From positions 22,964,001-23,028,000 of the forward strand of contig CM072806.1 of assembly GCA_037013495.1 (NCBI GenBank): a stretch of DNA of 64,000 nucleotides, read 5' to 3'. The DNA is from Hippophae tibetana. Its lineage: Eukaryota; Streptophyta; Magnoliopsida; Rosales; Elaeagnaceae. The notes under the pieces are model-generated. The model was not told where the DNA came from and did not search any database. It was given only the letters and a program-made list of their open reading frames with translations. The position numbers were made by a program, and so were the translations under genes. Within the stretch, counting starts at the first letter, position 1, and every line of letters begins with the position of its first letter. This document shows positions 48,290 through 61,639 of the stretch, in pieces.

Positions 48290-50269
48290 GTATCGAATTG
48301 ACTAAGTGGATATTAACTATAACTTTTAACAAAGCTTGAGGACAATAAACATATATATCTATAACGATAATACAAGAATTATGAGATATAACTTTAATAT
48401 TATAAGAATAATAAACTTGCATAAAGATAAAGAAACTAACCTTATTATTATCAAGAGAAAAATGTTCTTACAATATAGTAGTGTTTTATAAAGAGAAATT
48501 TATCTAACTATTACAAAGGATTTTTTATGCCTCTAGTGTATTATTAGAGACTCTTATTTATAACGTAAAATTTTCTGATTTCAATGGGTATCAAATCCAT
48601 CTAAATTCTCTAATTCTAATAGATTCCTTATGTGTATTGGATACAAGTGAAATCATTTAGAGGTTATCTACCACGTTTTTTGTTGGATCCATTATGCTTT
48701 CATAACATTTATTATATTCTGGAGTGGAGTCAACACATAGTAGACTTTGAGCATCTTGATAGAAAGATTCCATATTTTCAATGACAACTCACACGATACA
48801 TTTAAATTATTTATTATAACAAGATTCTCCAATATATTTTATGACTCTCTTGTTTGTTCTTCAGATCTATCATAATTGATAGGGAGTTTTGTAATAAACA
48901 ACCTTTTGTCATCTGTTAATATGAATGATCTTTTATCTTCTAGTTTAGATAATATATCTTTGATACTTTGATATGTATGGATGAAATTTTGCATCCAATA
49001 CTTTTCTCTTCTGTAATCATAGTTTAAATTAAGTTTTTAGAATTATTTAGAGGTTCTACTTCAAATTATTTTTCTTCAATTGTTGCTAATTACTATATTT
49101 AATAAGGTTGAAAGAATTTTTCTCTTTCATTACATACAATTGTATTGGCAATCCAAAATGTTAAATATTTGGATTATTTATAATTTTTTGTATAATGATA
49201 AACCATGAATTTGATCATCATTTAAAATTTATTAATACCATCATATTAAAACTTTGAAAAATTACCTAATTAGAAATTCTACATTCAATATCTTCAATAT
49301 GCCATAAATCATTATTAACAAGTATAATTAATTTTAAGAAATTCATTAATAAGATTAATTGATGAACTACTTACTTGAAACATTTCTTTTATTTTAGATT
49401 TATGATCTTCAATTATATTTTTTATATTCTAGAATATTTTTTTATATCCAAATTCTAATAATATTATAATTTTCTTAAACAAATAGATCTTTTTGAATTT
49501 TTCAAAACTTAGATCAAGAAATTCACTTTTGAATATATCTGATAATTGAAGAAAATTTGTTATTTTCTCAAAGTTAATATTATCATCCCAATTCGTTTGT
49601 TTAATGATTTGGAAACAGAGTTATTTAAGATTTGATAATATAACTGTTTCTTCAACTATATTTTCTACTAATTGAATTATGTGTTGTTTAAAATGTTTTC
49701 TGTATGATTCATCTAAAATATGTGTATTTTGTACTCCATTAAGTTCCTTGTAAATGTTGTTTGGAATATTGGGATAAATATTTTTATGTCTTGTTTAGAC
49801 ATAAAATGAGCAAAATTAAACTCTATTTGATATGCTTCAAAGGTTTGTTTAGCTTTTCAAGATAATCATATGTTTGATAGTAAGCATTTTTTGCTTTATT
49901 TAATTGATTGTAACAAGCACTCCAAGAAGCATATATTTCAAGATGATGATCTCTAAAAAGACATAATATTTTCTTTTTAGAACATTTGCTTGTTTTATTA
50001 TTTTTGTCTTTTTAGCAATGATAATTTAATCTCCTGAGGTTTTTCCGTCTTTAAAACTAAATTCTCATTTGGTCAATGGTTTTCATAAATATTTATGTTT
50101 AAATAATTTGCAATAAAATTGTTAGTGTCTTTTAAACATTCTACTTCAAAACTATATATGCTAATTTGGTTATACCATTTTAATCTTCTTCCTTCAAGAT
50201 TATTTCTTTTGTTACATAAGAAATCTTTAGTTGTTTGGTTATTACTTATAGTAATAAAATTCTCTGGAG

Positions 50270-50473
50270 TTAAATAGGAAAACGTTTAATAGCAAGTTTT
50301 ATTATTAATAATTCTTTTTCAAATATAATATAATTAATTTTATTTGGTTTAAATTTACTAGAATTATATCCACCAATGATTTGGTGGATCTTATTTCCCC
50401 TATTTTTTTTGCTCGGATAGCTTTTAGCATACAACCTCAACAAAAATCTAAAGAACTTTTCCTTTTTATCCAT
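50270..50473 (-). pseudogene. RNase H region of the pararetrovirus relic
   Basis: A 67-codon open piece carrying KFKPNKINYIIFEKELLIIK, the segment that in caulimovirid reverse transcriptases precedes the RNase H core (the family form has a YxxxEKE word). Further minus-strand fragments above it, to about 50740, resemble the connection domain. Catalytic residues downstream are lost to stops. Confidence 0.65.
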
Positions 50474-50976
50474 ATGAATTTAACATATTTTTTAAATTTA
50501 TTTATAAGGAGAATCTTTTTTAAATATAATTAATCTCTTTTAATAATTAAGAATTCTCAATAATTCTTGTGGTTGTTTTCTAAAAATTCTTTTACTTTTG
50601 ATATAATATGTTCTTGAAGTTTTATTCTTGATTGATTTAAAATTATTTTTGAAAATTAAATATATATTTTCTCTATTTCTATATTCTTTGAAAATAAAAT
50701 TATTTCATGTTTTTAAATTTTTTAAGTGTTTCTTATCCTTATACAATCAATATTTAATAATAATAATAATATAATTAAATTACATTAAGATAAATGCAAG
50801 ATATAAATGTATTTTTTTTAAATAAGTAAGTATCATTTTCAAATGAACGTAGATTTATCATTTTTATTCTAAAAGTGACACTTAAATCGTATATTTTTTT
50901 TTATAATAATATAGTTTTATTATTATTAAAAAATAATAGTAAAAGAATAAATAGTTATTTTTATGTTTTTATTTAA

Positions 50977-51014
50977 TTTTGAATTTTGAATTTTGAATTT
51001 TGAATTTTGAATTT
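50977..51014. repeat. 7-bp tandem repeat (GAATTTT)n
   Basis: Five consecutive GAATTTT units. Simple repeat. Confidence 0.9.
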
Positions 51015-53780
51015 TTAATAATAATAATATTAAATTATTATAAAAATAATTACATAATTTAAGTATAAGTTTTATCTTAATTTTTAATATACTTAATACA
51101 TATACGTATTTAGTTAAAAAATTAATAATAAAGAATTTTAATTGAATCAAAATTTGTAATTAATTAGTAATTTATTTATCATTCTCTCACGTAATTTCCG
51201 TGATTAGATTAAAAGAAAAAAGGTAAAGTCAACCACTGAATTCACAGTGACCTTGCACTGGGCTCGAGAGTGAATAACTGGAAGGCACAATTATTAGCTA
51301 TCCTTTATGTCTTTCTAAGCGACTAAACCTCTTTTTTCTTGTTTTTCTTTTTGCGCCTTTCGTCACACTCCTTTGTTCTTCTTACTGTATATTAAAGTTC
51401 TGTATAAATAATAAAAAAATTGATAATATATTCTCACGATAATTTTTATTAATAATATAATAAAAACTAAAAATATCATATTATTATAATATAAATTATT
51501 ATTATAAAATAATATTTTATTAAAGATAATTTTATTTAATAATAATAACTATTAAGATAAAATAAATTTTTTATGTATTTTTTATTATAAATAAAATAAA
51601 AATTATTGTAATATTATCTTAAAAATATATAAATGATCTATCATATTTTAATATTTAATTATATTAAATATCATTATTATTGAATAAAATTATTATGATA
51701 ATAATAATTATAATTATAATAATATTTTTACTCATAAAAATTATCTCACAACATACATGCATTTAACAATTAATATAAATATAAATAAATAAATAGTGAT
51801 ATATAATGATTTATTGATAAAAATTTATTCAATAATAATGATATTAATATATAATTAATACTAAAATTAAAATATATATTTTTATTGTAATTATAATAAA
51901 ATTAATCGGGATAATATTATTATAGAAAACACTAATAAATTTGACAATATCATTACACAACAAAAATAAATTTCACAATATCATTACACATACATAAATT
52001 ATATATCTAATATATGATTGTAAAAATGAAGTATTGTAAGTGAAATGGATAAAAGGTAGAAAATACTTTGATGGGATACTTAACAACTTAATTAAAGAAA
52101 AAAATAAAATATTCTAATTAAATATAATTCACAAAAATATAAATTGTTATATTAAATTGGATATTAAAATTTAATAAATAAAAAATATTTTACAATAAAC
52201 TTATTAATATAATGCTAAAAAATGTTAGTCACTAACTATCATAAAAAATTAAGATATTTTTTATAAACGTTGAGTTTATCTTATTACAAAAAATTAAGCT
52301 ACTTTATGTATGTGTTGAGTTAATGCAATCATACACTTACCATTATATAATGTGTAACCCTAATATAATGTTAAAACTTATTGGAATACTAACTCCTTAT
52401 TTCTTGTATATAAAACTTACTTGATTAACTAAAGGTATTATGAAGTGTTTTAAAGTTTTTTTGCTATGATATAAAATTAGATAATTAATCAAATTACCAC
52501 CCAAAAGCACACAAGAAATGGAAGGGCAATGCAGTGACTGATCCATTAGTTAAACTTAGAGGAGGCATCTATTCATAATTCACACAAATAACTTAAAAAT
52601 TAAAAATAATTAAACATTAAACCAAAAACTGAACATCAATTAAATTTTTAGAGTAAAAAAGTACCAAAATATGGGATTTGTCACAATTTTATTTATAAGT
52701 AAAATTATATTTTTTGATCAAGTGAGCATAGATATGTACCCGTTAAATAATATACGCTTCTTCCCATATTTTACACTTCAAATATGGACTTAAAACTTAA
52801 ATCTAGAGGGAACTACATGTTAAGTGTAATTTAACTTTCATAAAAAATTTAAAAAATATATATAAACTTATATTTTTGATAAAGTAAGAAGAGATATGTT
52901 CCCCTTGAGTAATATATGCACCTGCTTCTGGAGCACTGGTGAATAGGCTGTTGAGACGATAGTGGTGTTTGTAAGTTATGTTGTTTTTTTGAGTTTTTAT
53001 TGGTATTTTTTGTGTGTAAAACACAGAGTCTATTTATTTTACTTAATATATTTATCTTCCTCTTTTTAAGATTTATATGAGTGTTAACGTTATTCATAAA
53101 CAAAATATACAAATATTATTTTAGTTTTTAGGTGTGTCTTCTAAAAATATTTTCAATCCGAAGAAATTATTGAACTCTAACTATCACATTTCAGGTATAT
53201 CTCTATTCTTATATATGTTAGATTTTATATTAGACACATAAGAATATTATTCATATAGGTTACTCGATCGATCAAGTCGTATCTAGATCGATCAAGCTTA
53301 ATTATTTGGGTGAATAGATTTTTACATAACTAGATCGATTGAGATTAATGAGTAAGCAAATCCACTTAATTTAGATTTAATTAATTGTTTTACTAGATCA
53401 ATCGATTGAGATAGTTCTAGATCTATCGAGCAATTAAGTTTTCAAGTTTGACCTAATTTTTACTTGAACCAATTTGTTTTATTACTATATTGTCCTTATG
53501 TTTTAAAGCTCTTTTAAATATTTTCAATGATAGATTTGTAATAGACCTTTGACTTAGGGTTTCTACTCATGCTATTTAATCATACATGGCTCACAATTTT
53601 TTTAACCATACAATAGCATTATTATATTCTTCTAATTTTCTCTCTCTTATTTTACTAAAAGTATTCAAGTAGGATTTTTCATTGAGTTAATTTTTCAAAC
53701 ATTTGTGGTTGAGTTTGATGAATTAACAAACCTACAATATTTGTGATATTATGCTTTAAATTGTTTATTCTAGGGTTACT
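51015..53780. other. AT-rich intergenic DNA with old repeat pieces
   Basis: No gene. 51400-52200 is extremely A/T-rich. The 52670-52760 and 52855-52945 blocks are diverged copies of each other (both contain GATATGTNCCC...TAATATA.GC). The 52990-53060 block resembles 63030-63100 (AAAACACAGAGTCTATTTAT against AAAATACAGAGTCAATTTAT), pointing to an older copy of the retrotransposon at the right end of the window. ATCGATC-rich words cluster at 53265-53430. Confidence 0.5.
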
Positions 53781-53783
53781 AGT

Positions 53784-55328
53784 TGATGAGACATTAATTG
53801 TGTTCAATAAATACGCAAGTATACATATCATAACAAGTAATATAATGATAAAAAAAGATCATTCTCATGTAGATTATGTTATTATAAGATAATTTTAAAA
53901 TAAAAAAATAAAATCAATTTTTGTTTTGTGTTTTTATATTTTAAGAAAGTAAAATTAAAATAACTAAAAATAAATAACAATAATTAATTAAATCAGATTT
54001 GGTAGCTAAAAAGATATATGATAAAATATCTTAGAATACTTAATCCCATATTTATCTAAACATGTGAATGACTAAAATCCCCCAAATATAATTATCAATC
54101 AATTACATGATCAATTAAATCTAATCTAGCATATATTTCTCTCTCAAGTAAGCTACACATCATATAGTAATTAACCTAATCACACTCTTATGTCAACTAA
54201 ATTATACACTACTCATTAAGTTTATCAATTATGGATCACATACATAAGAATCACATATCTATGCCTAAAAACTGTGCATGTTATTTAATCAAGACAATAA
54301 TTAAATAATTCTCTCAAATATATTTAATTGCCTCTATAGATCAATTTTGGCCAAACAATTAAGAGCATAAAAATTAGATTAAATAATATAATTAAATTAA
54401 AATCATAGTTGGGGTAAAATATTAGATCATCACATGTTGAAAATTGGGTTCATAAGACCCATAGATTAATAAATTAACTAAATATAATTTTATTCATAAA
54501 ACTCATATTTTTCATAAAGAAAGAAATAAAAATTGATAAAGAAAGGAGAAGATGAAGAACTACAACCAATCTCTTGAATTGTAGTACCAATCTCCTTTTC
54601 AATCTTCACCAAAATTGTATCTTCTATTGAATTTTTCTATATTTTTCTCTTTTATTGGCTCTAAAAATTGATAAAAATTATGTCAATTTCGGCGCATTAG
54701 GGTTTATGGGACAATTAGAGGGGGTTAAATTAAGCTCAAGTAGAATTTGGACCATCATATTAGCTTCAAATCAAAGGTTGAGATAAAATAGGAAAAATTA
54801 ATAGTGTTAGCTAATAGAATCCTACCACGTGACATAGAGAAAGGTGAAACCAATCAATGTGTGACACGTGGCATGGGTGACTGGTCTCAATTAATGAGCA
54901 TTGACTCATTTTTACGTGGCGACGTGTGGAAAGAATGGCCGAATTAGGTAATGGTGCATGTCGAGTATGTTGACCAAGTGGCAAAAATCAAAATGAACAC
55001 TATGCTGATATGTGTCATTACATTGTGTCATATAGTACACGCGGTGTTGAACAATTTACCTATCAGTTTGCATGTGGCATGCCTGGTCATCTCTCTTACT
55101 TACGTGGCATCCACGTGGTAGTTTCTGATTGATCTTACATTAAAAATTCATAAACAAATCCATAGAATTCTAAAAAATCTCAAAAAAATTCTAAAAATTA
55201 TATTTTCACCCCTTTTATTAGAAAGTTCATATTTTAATATTTTAACCCAACAAATATTACTTATTAAATAAAATGAGCAAATATTAAGTAAAAAAAGTAC
55301 ACCGATGACTCTATTTTCATAGTCATTA
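53784..55328 (-). mobile_element. Solo LTR with target-site duplication
   Basis: This 1545-base segment matches the LTR at 58718-60297 in inverted orientation over its whole length (for example GAAAATATAATTTTT, ACCACGTGG, TTAATCTATGGGTCTTATGA, GTATACTTGCGTATTTATT). It starts TAATGACTATG (first G of the usual TG mutated) and ends TCATCA. The flanks are identical five-base direct repeats, CTAGT at 53779-53783 and 55329-55333. No internal domain or second LTR is attached, so it arose by unequal recombination between two LTRs. Confidence 0.85.
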
Positions 55329-55333
55329 CTAGT

Positions 55334-55861
55334 CAGTTTTGATTTATCTAATATATTTGTTAAATCTAGTTAGGATCGTTCATTATTGAATATGCTCTAG
55401 TACACACATTTACAATTGTGGTATTATTCTAACGTTTTAGGTACTGACTATCTAGGTTTGATTAACTCGTATGATTCGAGTTCATTGGAATGTTGGTTTT
55501 GATCCTAACACTTTTTTTGTAAAGACTATGGTGAAAGTAGCAGCTTGTAGGTATATTACTTGGGGGTGTTACCTTGATGGGTAGTTTGAGTTCTAGCTTT
55601 GTAATTGAACCTTATTTTTTATAGTGAATAGTTAGGTGATCCGATAGACTGGTAGTTTTCCTCTTTCGTCATTGATGTAGCCTAGGTTGTTTCCACTTAA
55701 ACATCTCGCATATTAGCCTTTATATTATGCGTTACTTTATTTATACACGATTGCATATCTAACCATTCTACAAAATTTTATTTGGCATTCTTCCACTAAC
55801 ATTCTATTCACTCGTCTTATAGCTAATGGATCCATAACTAAAAACTCAACTTTTCAATTAT
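55334..55861. other. Spacer between two LTRs
   Basis: No gene or RNA recognised; probably older repeat sequence. Confidence 0.4.
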
Positions 55862-57412
55862 TGACGATCAATAATGCACATATGCACATAATTAGGTACA
55901 CTTTGTATGTGAGTATGTTTACATATACCATGGGGTTCATTTTTGTAGTGTGTATACTAGTGGAATGTTTTATTTCATTGTGGTTTATTATTGCATGTGT
56001 GGTATTTATAAAAAATTACCTAAATTTTTTTAAAACAAAAAATGGAATTTTTGTATACTTGATCAGACTCCTCATCAGGTGGTCGATGAGGCCTTAGCTA
56101 GGTACCCTTAGACAACCCAAATTTTATACACATACCTATCATCTTTTTGTATTCTTCAATGAGAAAAATTGCAACAAAACTCAATCAAGTTGACATATTG
56201 TTTTTTGATTTTAGGTCACTATTACCTTGAGTATTTTTTTTGATAAATAGTGATTCATGACTATGTGAGAAAAACCTTGCTTTTGAGTGGTGAGAACTCG
56301 ATACGATGTTTTCTAGTGAGAGTAAAATAGTGTTCATAAGTTGTGTGTGTTTATGACTATTTTACTAATAAGGTGTGAGCAATTTGGGATTGGGATTAGC
56401 TATTTATGAGCTCCCAAGTTTGTGATTGTTGGTGATCGTGGTTGAGGTGTTTCCCATGTTTTTTGTACACATTGTTGATCGTTGGTTTCTAATAAAACTA
56501 TTGTGTGTGATGTTGGCTCTACAGGATAGTTGGATCCGTATATCGGATCATGTTGTTATGGAGTTAGTAGGAAATGGAAACAATGGAAAATTAGGATTGA
56601 GTAATCCCGACTGATGGATGCATTTGTGTTTATACTTATCTATTGAGTTATATCTATTTATTCTATTTTAGTGGATTATTTACAATTGAGTAGTTGTCTT
56701 AAGCAACCCAAGGATGTTACCGTATAAGCAGGGGTTCTATATGGGCTTACTTATTATATCTATGGTTATTCATGATCAATTGTTGTGCTAATACAATTTA
56801 AGTTTCTATCTTACATGTACAATATTTACTAGATTGATTATGATTAGAAAGCTTATTTGATTTGTATTATTGCATGCTTTCTTTTCTTTCCTTATAGCAT
56901 GCTTAGAGCTTTCTGTTTATTTATTTTACTTTACCTACTTATGAGTTTGTGTGAGTATCTAAGAAGTCTGTATCTCTTTACCTTGGTTGTGTACCGAGTG
57001 TTGAACTCTTTCTTTTTGTATGTTGTGAGAGTACAATCATCATTTAGCGAATATATTCCCACATACAAGGTCTTGAAGTAATTGAAAATCTTTAACAACT
57101 TTCCTAGTTTTTTTGCCAAGCGTTGGTCTAGATAGAAGCTTGTGAGGTATACTATCACTAGAGTGTTTACTATAGGTTTTTCTTTCTTATCTACTGATTT
57201 CTTTTGTTGTGTTTTGAATTAAGCATGTTATCTTCTTTCGTTATGTTATCTACTTAATTTAAATTATGGGGTCTGCTTGGTTAAGTTAGAATATAACTAG
57301 AAAAAAGATTCCATGGGTTCGAATTTTCAACCCTTATCTCGATGTCGGTTGCCTATTTGGATTATAAGAACACTTGACCTTTGTGCACTTATTCCTACGT
57401 ATGGAATTCTTA
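55862..57412 (+). repeat. 5' LTR of the outer element
   Basis: Aligns with 63116-64000 at roughly 80 percent by eye: TTAGGTACACTTTGTAT, CCATGGGGTT/CCATAGGGTT, AGACAACCCAAATTTT, AGTGAGAGTAAAATAG, GAGCTCCCAAG and TTGTGATCGTT-type blocks. The short open frames inside (55861, 56426, 56857) have no domain. Confidence 0.75.
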
Positions 57413-57414
57413 GT

Positions 57415-57426
57415 TGGTTTCAGAGC
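57415..57426 (+). promoter_or_regulatory. Primer-binding site, tRNA-Met type
   Basis: TGGTTTCAGAGC matches the standard plant retrotransposon primer site TGGTATCAGAGC at 11 of 12 bases and lies where the first LTR of the direct repeat should end. Confidence 0.7.
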
Positions 57427-58717
57427 GAGATCATCCCTATTTAGGCTTAACCATTTGGGTGCTCAATTCTAGAACTCTATCCACACATACACACACCTTG
57501 TATGTTTGTGCCACTATCTCTAGCGTATGTGATGCTATTGTTCTACGAGGCTATTTATCTCCATAAACTTTTGTTGTTTACATGTTTTATATTTTCTTGT
57601 TTATGCATTTTTCTTTCTTACTACTTATTTGTCTTGCATTGTATGTTAATTTTTGTGTTTGTTGTTATGCTTGGTTGTTTAATCTTTTATTAGTATTCTC
57701 CTCTACTAGTTGCTTTGACATGCTCTTTGTGTGTGTTTTCCTTGCTTATTGTTTGCTTATTCTCTTATGGGATTTTTGAATGAATATCACACCATATAAT
57801 TTCTTAATGTAGTGTCAAACTATTACGATTTTTCTTTCTACAATCTTCTCATTTATATGCCATTCCATATTGACTACATCATGTTGAGTGTTTTTTCTTT
57901 GTTTTCTCCTATTTTTTATTGTTCATATTTTACCTATTCTTCCATTTCTTATGCTTTAGATGTGCTTGTTTGGGTTTTCCATATGCATTTATATGTCATA
58001 TATATTATTTACCTATCTTTAGGATTCTTGACATACATGTATTGTTGTGACTTGACTACTACTGTGTTTAGTTGGCATTCTTGGTGTCTGGAATGCGCAC
58101 CCTTTCTAAGCATATCTCTTGTTTTTATGTTTTAACTTGAGCCTTCCTCACATGTTTAGATGTTTTAGCAACATCTTTTGTTTCTTCTCTCTCTTGGGGT
58201 TTTTTCTTGTGTTGCTCACTAGTTAGTCAGTTTATCTCTTGTTTTTCTCTCTCTCTTAGGGTTGTTGCTTGTGTTGCTCACTTGTTAGTCAGTTTCTTTC
58301 CTTCTTTTGACTTATGATGATGTGAGTGTTATTGATGATCTATTTTGAGGCAATAGGGTGCAATTTATTGTCAATGATCTCTTTGAAGATAACATTGTAT
58401 AGTTTGGCCTATGATCTCCTTTGTGGCCATCTTTATCATCTCACTTATTTGTTGTTGTTTCATGAGATTGACTATTTTCTCTCTTATTAGCATGTTACTC
58501 TTTTGGGAATTTTTCTTAACATTCTTAGTATGCTTCCCTACTTCTATTTCGTTTGTTTTATACTATGTGTAGATGATTTTGTTTTAAAGGTAGTTTTGAG
58601 AGTGTAAGATGCATAACATCTTTATTGCTTGACATGTATACATTTTAAGGGGAAATGTGTGTCAGATGTATGATTCTAGAGGGAGTGATGTGTTTGTTCT
58701 ACATCCTTAGTGTTTGG
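57427..58717 (+). other. Internal region of the outer element, non-coding
   Basis: T-rich DNA. Its open frames (57502-58135) encode long runs of Phe, Leu and Cys without domain, so they are products of composition. A 61-62-base tandem duplication lies at about 58181-58305. AAGGGGAAATG and AGAGGGAGTGATG near 58656-58690 are purine tracts as found near element 3' ends. Confidence 0.45.
58181..58305 (+). repeat. 62-bp tandem duplication
   Basis: Two adjacent copies share TCTCTCTCTT.GGGTT, CTTGTGTTGCTCAC and GTTAGTCAGTTT; the GTTGCTCA words at 58211 and 58273 give a period of 62. Confidence 0.85.
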
Positions 58718-60297
58718 TGATGACTCTATGAAAAGAGAGTCATTAGCCCATTTTATTACTTAATATTTACTTGTTTAATTCAATAAATAGTATTTTTGGG
58801 TCAAAAATATTAAAATGTAAACTTTTTAGTGAAAAAGGGTGAAAATATAATTTTTGAAATTTTTTGGGATCTTTCTAGAATATTTCTGGATTTTTTATGA
58901 ATTTTTAACGCAAGACCAATCAGAAGCTACCACATGGCATGCTACACAAGCAGAATAGCTGATTGGGCAAGCCACACAGACTCCATGCAATCACGGAGAG
59001 CGAATCACGTTGCACTGCATGTGAGAAGGATGAAACACGCATCACGTGTCAACATGACGTTCAGTTCGAGTTCGGAAATCGGTCAATGTACCATGCCATA
59101 TGTTGCTACACCATTACTTCGCACGTTCCACCTATGCACCACACCATCCATTTCCGCGAATCACATAACGCCACGTGTTGCTGACTCAACAAGCGTTGAC
59201 TCTAACCGATCTCCCCTACCACGCGTCGTTCCCTAATTTGCCCAATGAATTTTTGATGCCATGTGTCGCGCTATGATTGGTTAGAATTGTCATTTTTGCT
59301 TGTTTTGATCATAGCCCTTGATCTAACGGTCCATATCACACCTAAGCTTTATTTAAGCCCCTCATCACTCTATAAACCCTAATTTTCCTCCATTAGCATA
59401 TTTTTGGTCATTTTTTGGAGCTAAAAAGAGAGAAAAATACAAAGAAATTGAAGAGATGATACAATTTTGGTGGAGATTGAAGAGGAAATTAATACTACAA
59501 TTCAATAGATTGATTGTATTTCTTTTTCTACTATTTTCTTTATCAATTTTATGTCTTTCTTTGTGAAAAATATGAGCTTTATGAACACAATTATGTGTAA
59601 TTAATTTATTAATCTAGGGATCTTATGAACCCAATTTTCACTATCTGATTATCTAATATTTTTTCCCCAATTATAATATTAATTAATTTATATTATTTAC
59701 TTTTATTTTTATTATATTAATTGTTTGGCCAAATAATTTATCTATAGAGGTAATTAAATAGATTTGAGAGAATTATTTAATTGTTTGGCTTGATTAAATA
59801 ACATGAATAGTTTCTAGGCACAGATGTATGATTCTTATGTATGTGATTCATAATTGATGAAGTTAATAAGTAATATGTAATTTAATTGACATGATAGTGT
59901 GATTAAATTAATTACTATATGATGTGTAGTTTACTTGAGAGAGGAATATTTGCTAGGTTACATTCAATTGATAATATAATTAATTAATATTATATTGTGG
60001 GGATTTAGCAATTTGCATGTTTAGAAAATTAGGGGATTAAGTATTCTTAGATATTTTCTCATATACCTTTTTAGTTACTAAATTTGATTTAATTAATTAT
60101 TGCTATTTAATTTTAGTTTTTTTAAATTTTGCTTCATTAAAATATAAAAACACAAAAAAATTGATTTTTATTATTTTTTGTTTTAAAAATTAATTTCTAA
60201 TAAAATAATCTATGTGTGAATGATATTTACTTATCATTATATTACTTGTTACGATACGTATACTTGCGTATTCATTACACACACTTCGTGTGTAGCA
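58718..60297 (+). repeat. LTR of the nested element
   Basis: Begins TGATGACTCTATG and ends GTGTGTAGCA; 1580 bases, close to the 1545-base solo LTR. TATAAA at 59371 in a TCACTCTATAAACCC context is the likely promoter; CACGTG motifs lie upstream at 59043 and 59172. The open frames at 58934-59236 are not genes. Confidence 0.85.
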
Positions 60298-60526
60298 ATT
60301 AAGTTTTTGGCACAATTGGTGGCATTATAAATATTAGAAATTAATAATAATTTTTATTTTATTTTTTCTTAATTTATTTTTCATTACTTTAAATTTAATC
60401 TTAATTTACTTATTTATTTATTTTCTTTACTTATTTATTTAATTTTTTACTTTAATTTATTTATTTAGTTGTTAATTTATTTAGACATCTTCTTTAGTAT
60501 TGTAGAAACATAATTGAGTTTATTAC

Positions 60527-61630
60527 ATGAGCAGAGTTCATGGGGAAAAAATCTTACCTTTTGATTTTGAAATTGAGCATACTTTAAGATTAATTAGAAA
60601 AAAACAAGTAACCCAAGAGGAAGAAATGACTAATCCATTAGAAATAAACAATAATGAGCTAAACTTGAATAATCAAATGATTTTGATAGATGATAGATAT
60701 AGAGTTATGAATGAATATGCCATACCTACGTTGGAATGGCTCAATCCAAGTATTACAAGGCCAAACATTTTAGCTAATTAGTTTGAATTAAAGCCAATGA
60801 TGTTTCAAATGCTACAAACAATTTGATAATTTAGCGGATTACCAACAGAAGATTCTCATCTTCATCTCATATTGTTTATTGAAGTTGTAGATTCATTTAA
60901 GTTCAATGATGTGACAGATGGGGCATTTATGCTTAGATTATTCCGTTACTCTTTGTGAGATCATGCTCGAGCTTGGCTAAACTCTTTGCCACCTGATTCT
61001 ATTACAACTTGGAATGGTTTGGCGGAGAAATTCTTGATGAAATACTTTCCACCAAAAAAGAATGCCAAGCTCAGGAATGCCATTACTTCCTACCAACAAC
61101 ACGAAGGAGAATCTCTATATGAAGCATGGGAAAGATTCAAGGATTTTCTAAGGAAGTGTCCTAATCATGGTATTCCTCCTTGGATTCAAATGGAGACTTT
61201 TTATAATGGTCTCAATGCTCACACAAGAACTATTGTTGTTACATATGCTAATGGACCTTTGCTAGCCAAATCTTACAATCAAACTTATGATTTACTTGAG
61301 AAAATGGCTAGCAATAATTATCAATGGCTAATGAACAGAATGACAGCCACGAGAAAAGTAGCCGTAATGCATGAGGTAAATGATATCACAACACTTACAG
61401 TTCAAGTCTCATATTTGGTTAATCTTTTGAAGGCTCAAAACTCGTCAGCGAGTCTAAACTTGGTCCAAGATTCAGGAGTGTCATTTGTGTTTTGTGGAGG
61501 AGCTCATTTGTTTGATAATTGTCCAAATAATCCTGAATCCATTTTATATGTGGGTAATGTGAATCAAAACAATAATCCATACTCGAACATATATAACCTA
61601 GGATGGAGGCAACATCCAAATTTCTCTTGA
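60527..61630 (+). pseudogene. gag of the nested element
   Basis: Opens MSRVHGEKILPFDFEIEHTL, breaks at stops near 60779 and 60958, then stays open for 214 codons (60986-61630): FLMKYFPPKKNAKLRNAITS, GESLYEAWERFKDFLRKCPN and FYNGLNAHTRTIV of the gag capsid domain, a knuckle region FVFCGGAHLFDNCP and NPYSNIYNLGWRQHPNFS. The knuckle should be CX2CX4HX4C; the first Cys is Phe, so metal binding is lost. Confidence 0.85.
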
Positions 61631-61639
61631 AGTAATAAA

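Larger units (their letters stand above)
45600..50750 (-). mobile_element. Endogenous pararetrovirus (Caulimoviridae), decayed
   Basis: Read on the minus strand from 50750 downward: reverse-transcriptase/RNase H remnants (50750-50270), a non-coding and degraded stretch, a tRNA-Met-type primer site (48289-48278), the start region of a long open reading frame, then a coat-protein region with a CCHC zinc knuckle (46317-46276). Domain style is closest to petuviruses/florendoviruses, which are endogenous in many angiosperms. Stops and frameshifts occur throughout; no segment could make a working protein. Because the viral genome is circular, the order RNase H, intergenic region, primer site, coat protein is a permuted copy. 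The ends are approximate. Confidence 0.72.

Noticed and set aside
57502..58135. Long overlapping plus-strand open frames rich in Phe, Leu and Cys that look like membrane proteins
   Set aside because: They overlap in different frames in T-rich DNA inside a retrotransposon, have no conserved motif and no promoter; hydrophobicity follows from base composition.
58934..59236. Two overlapping open frames of 73-100 codons
   Set aside because: They fall in the U3 part of the LTR; the same region of the solo LTR copy does not keep these frames.
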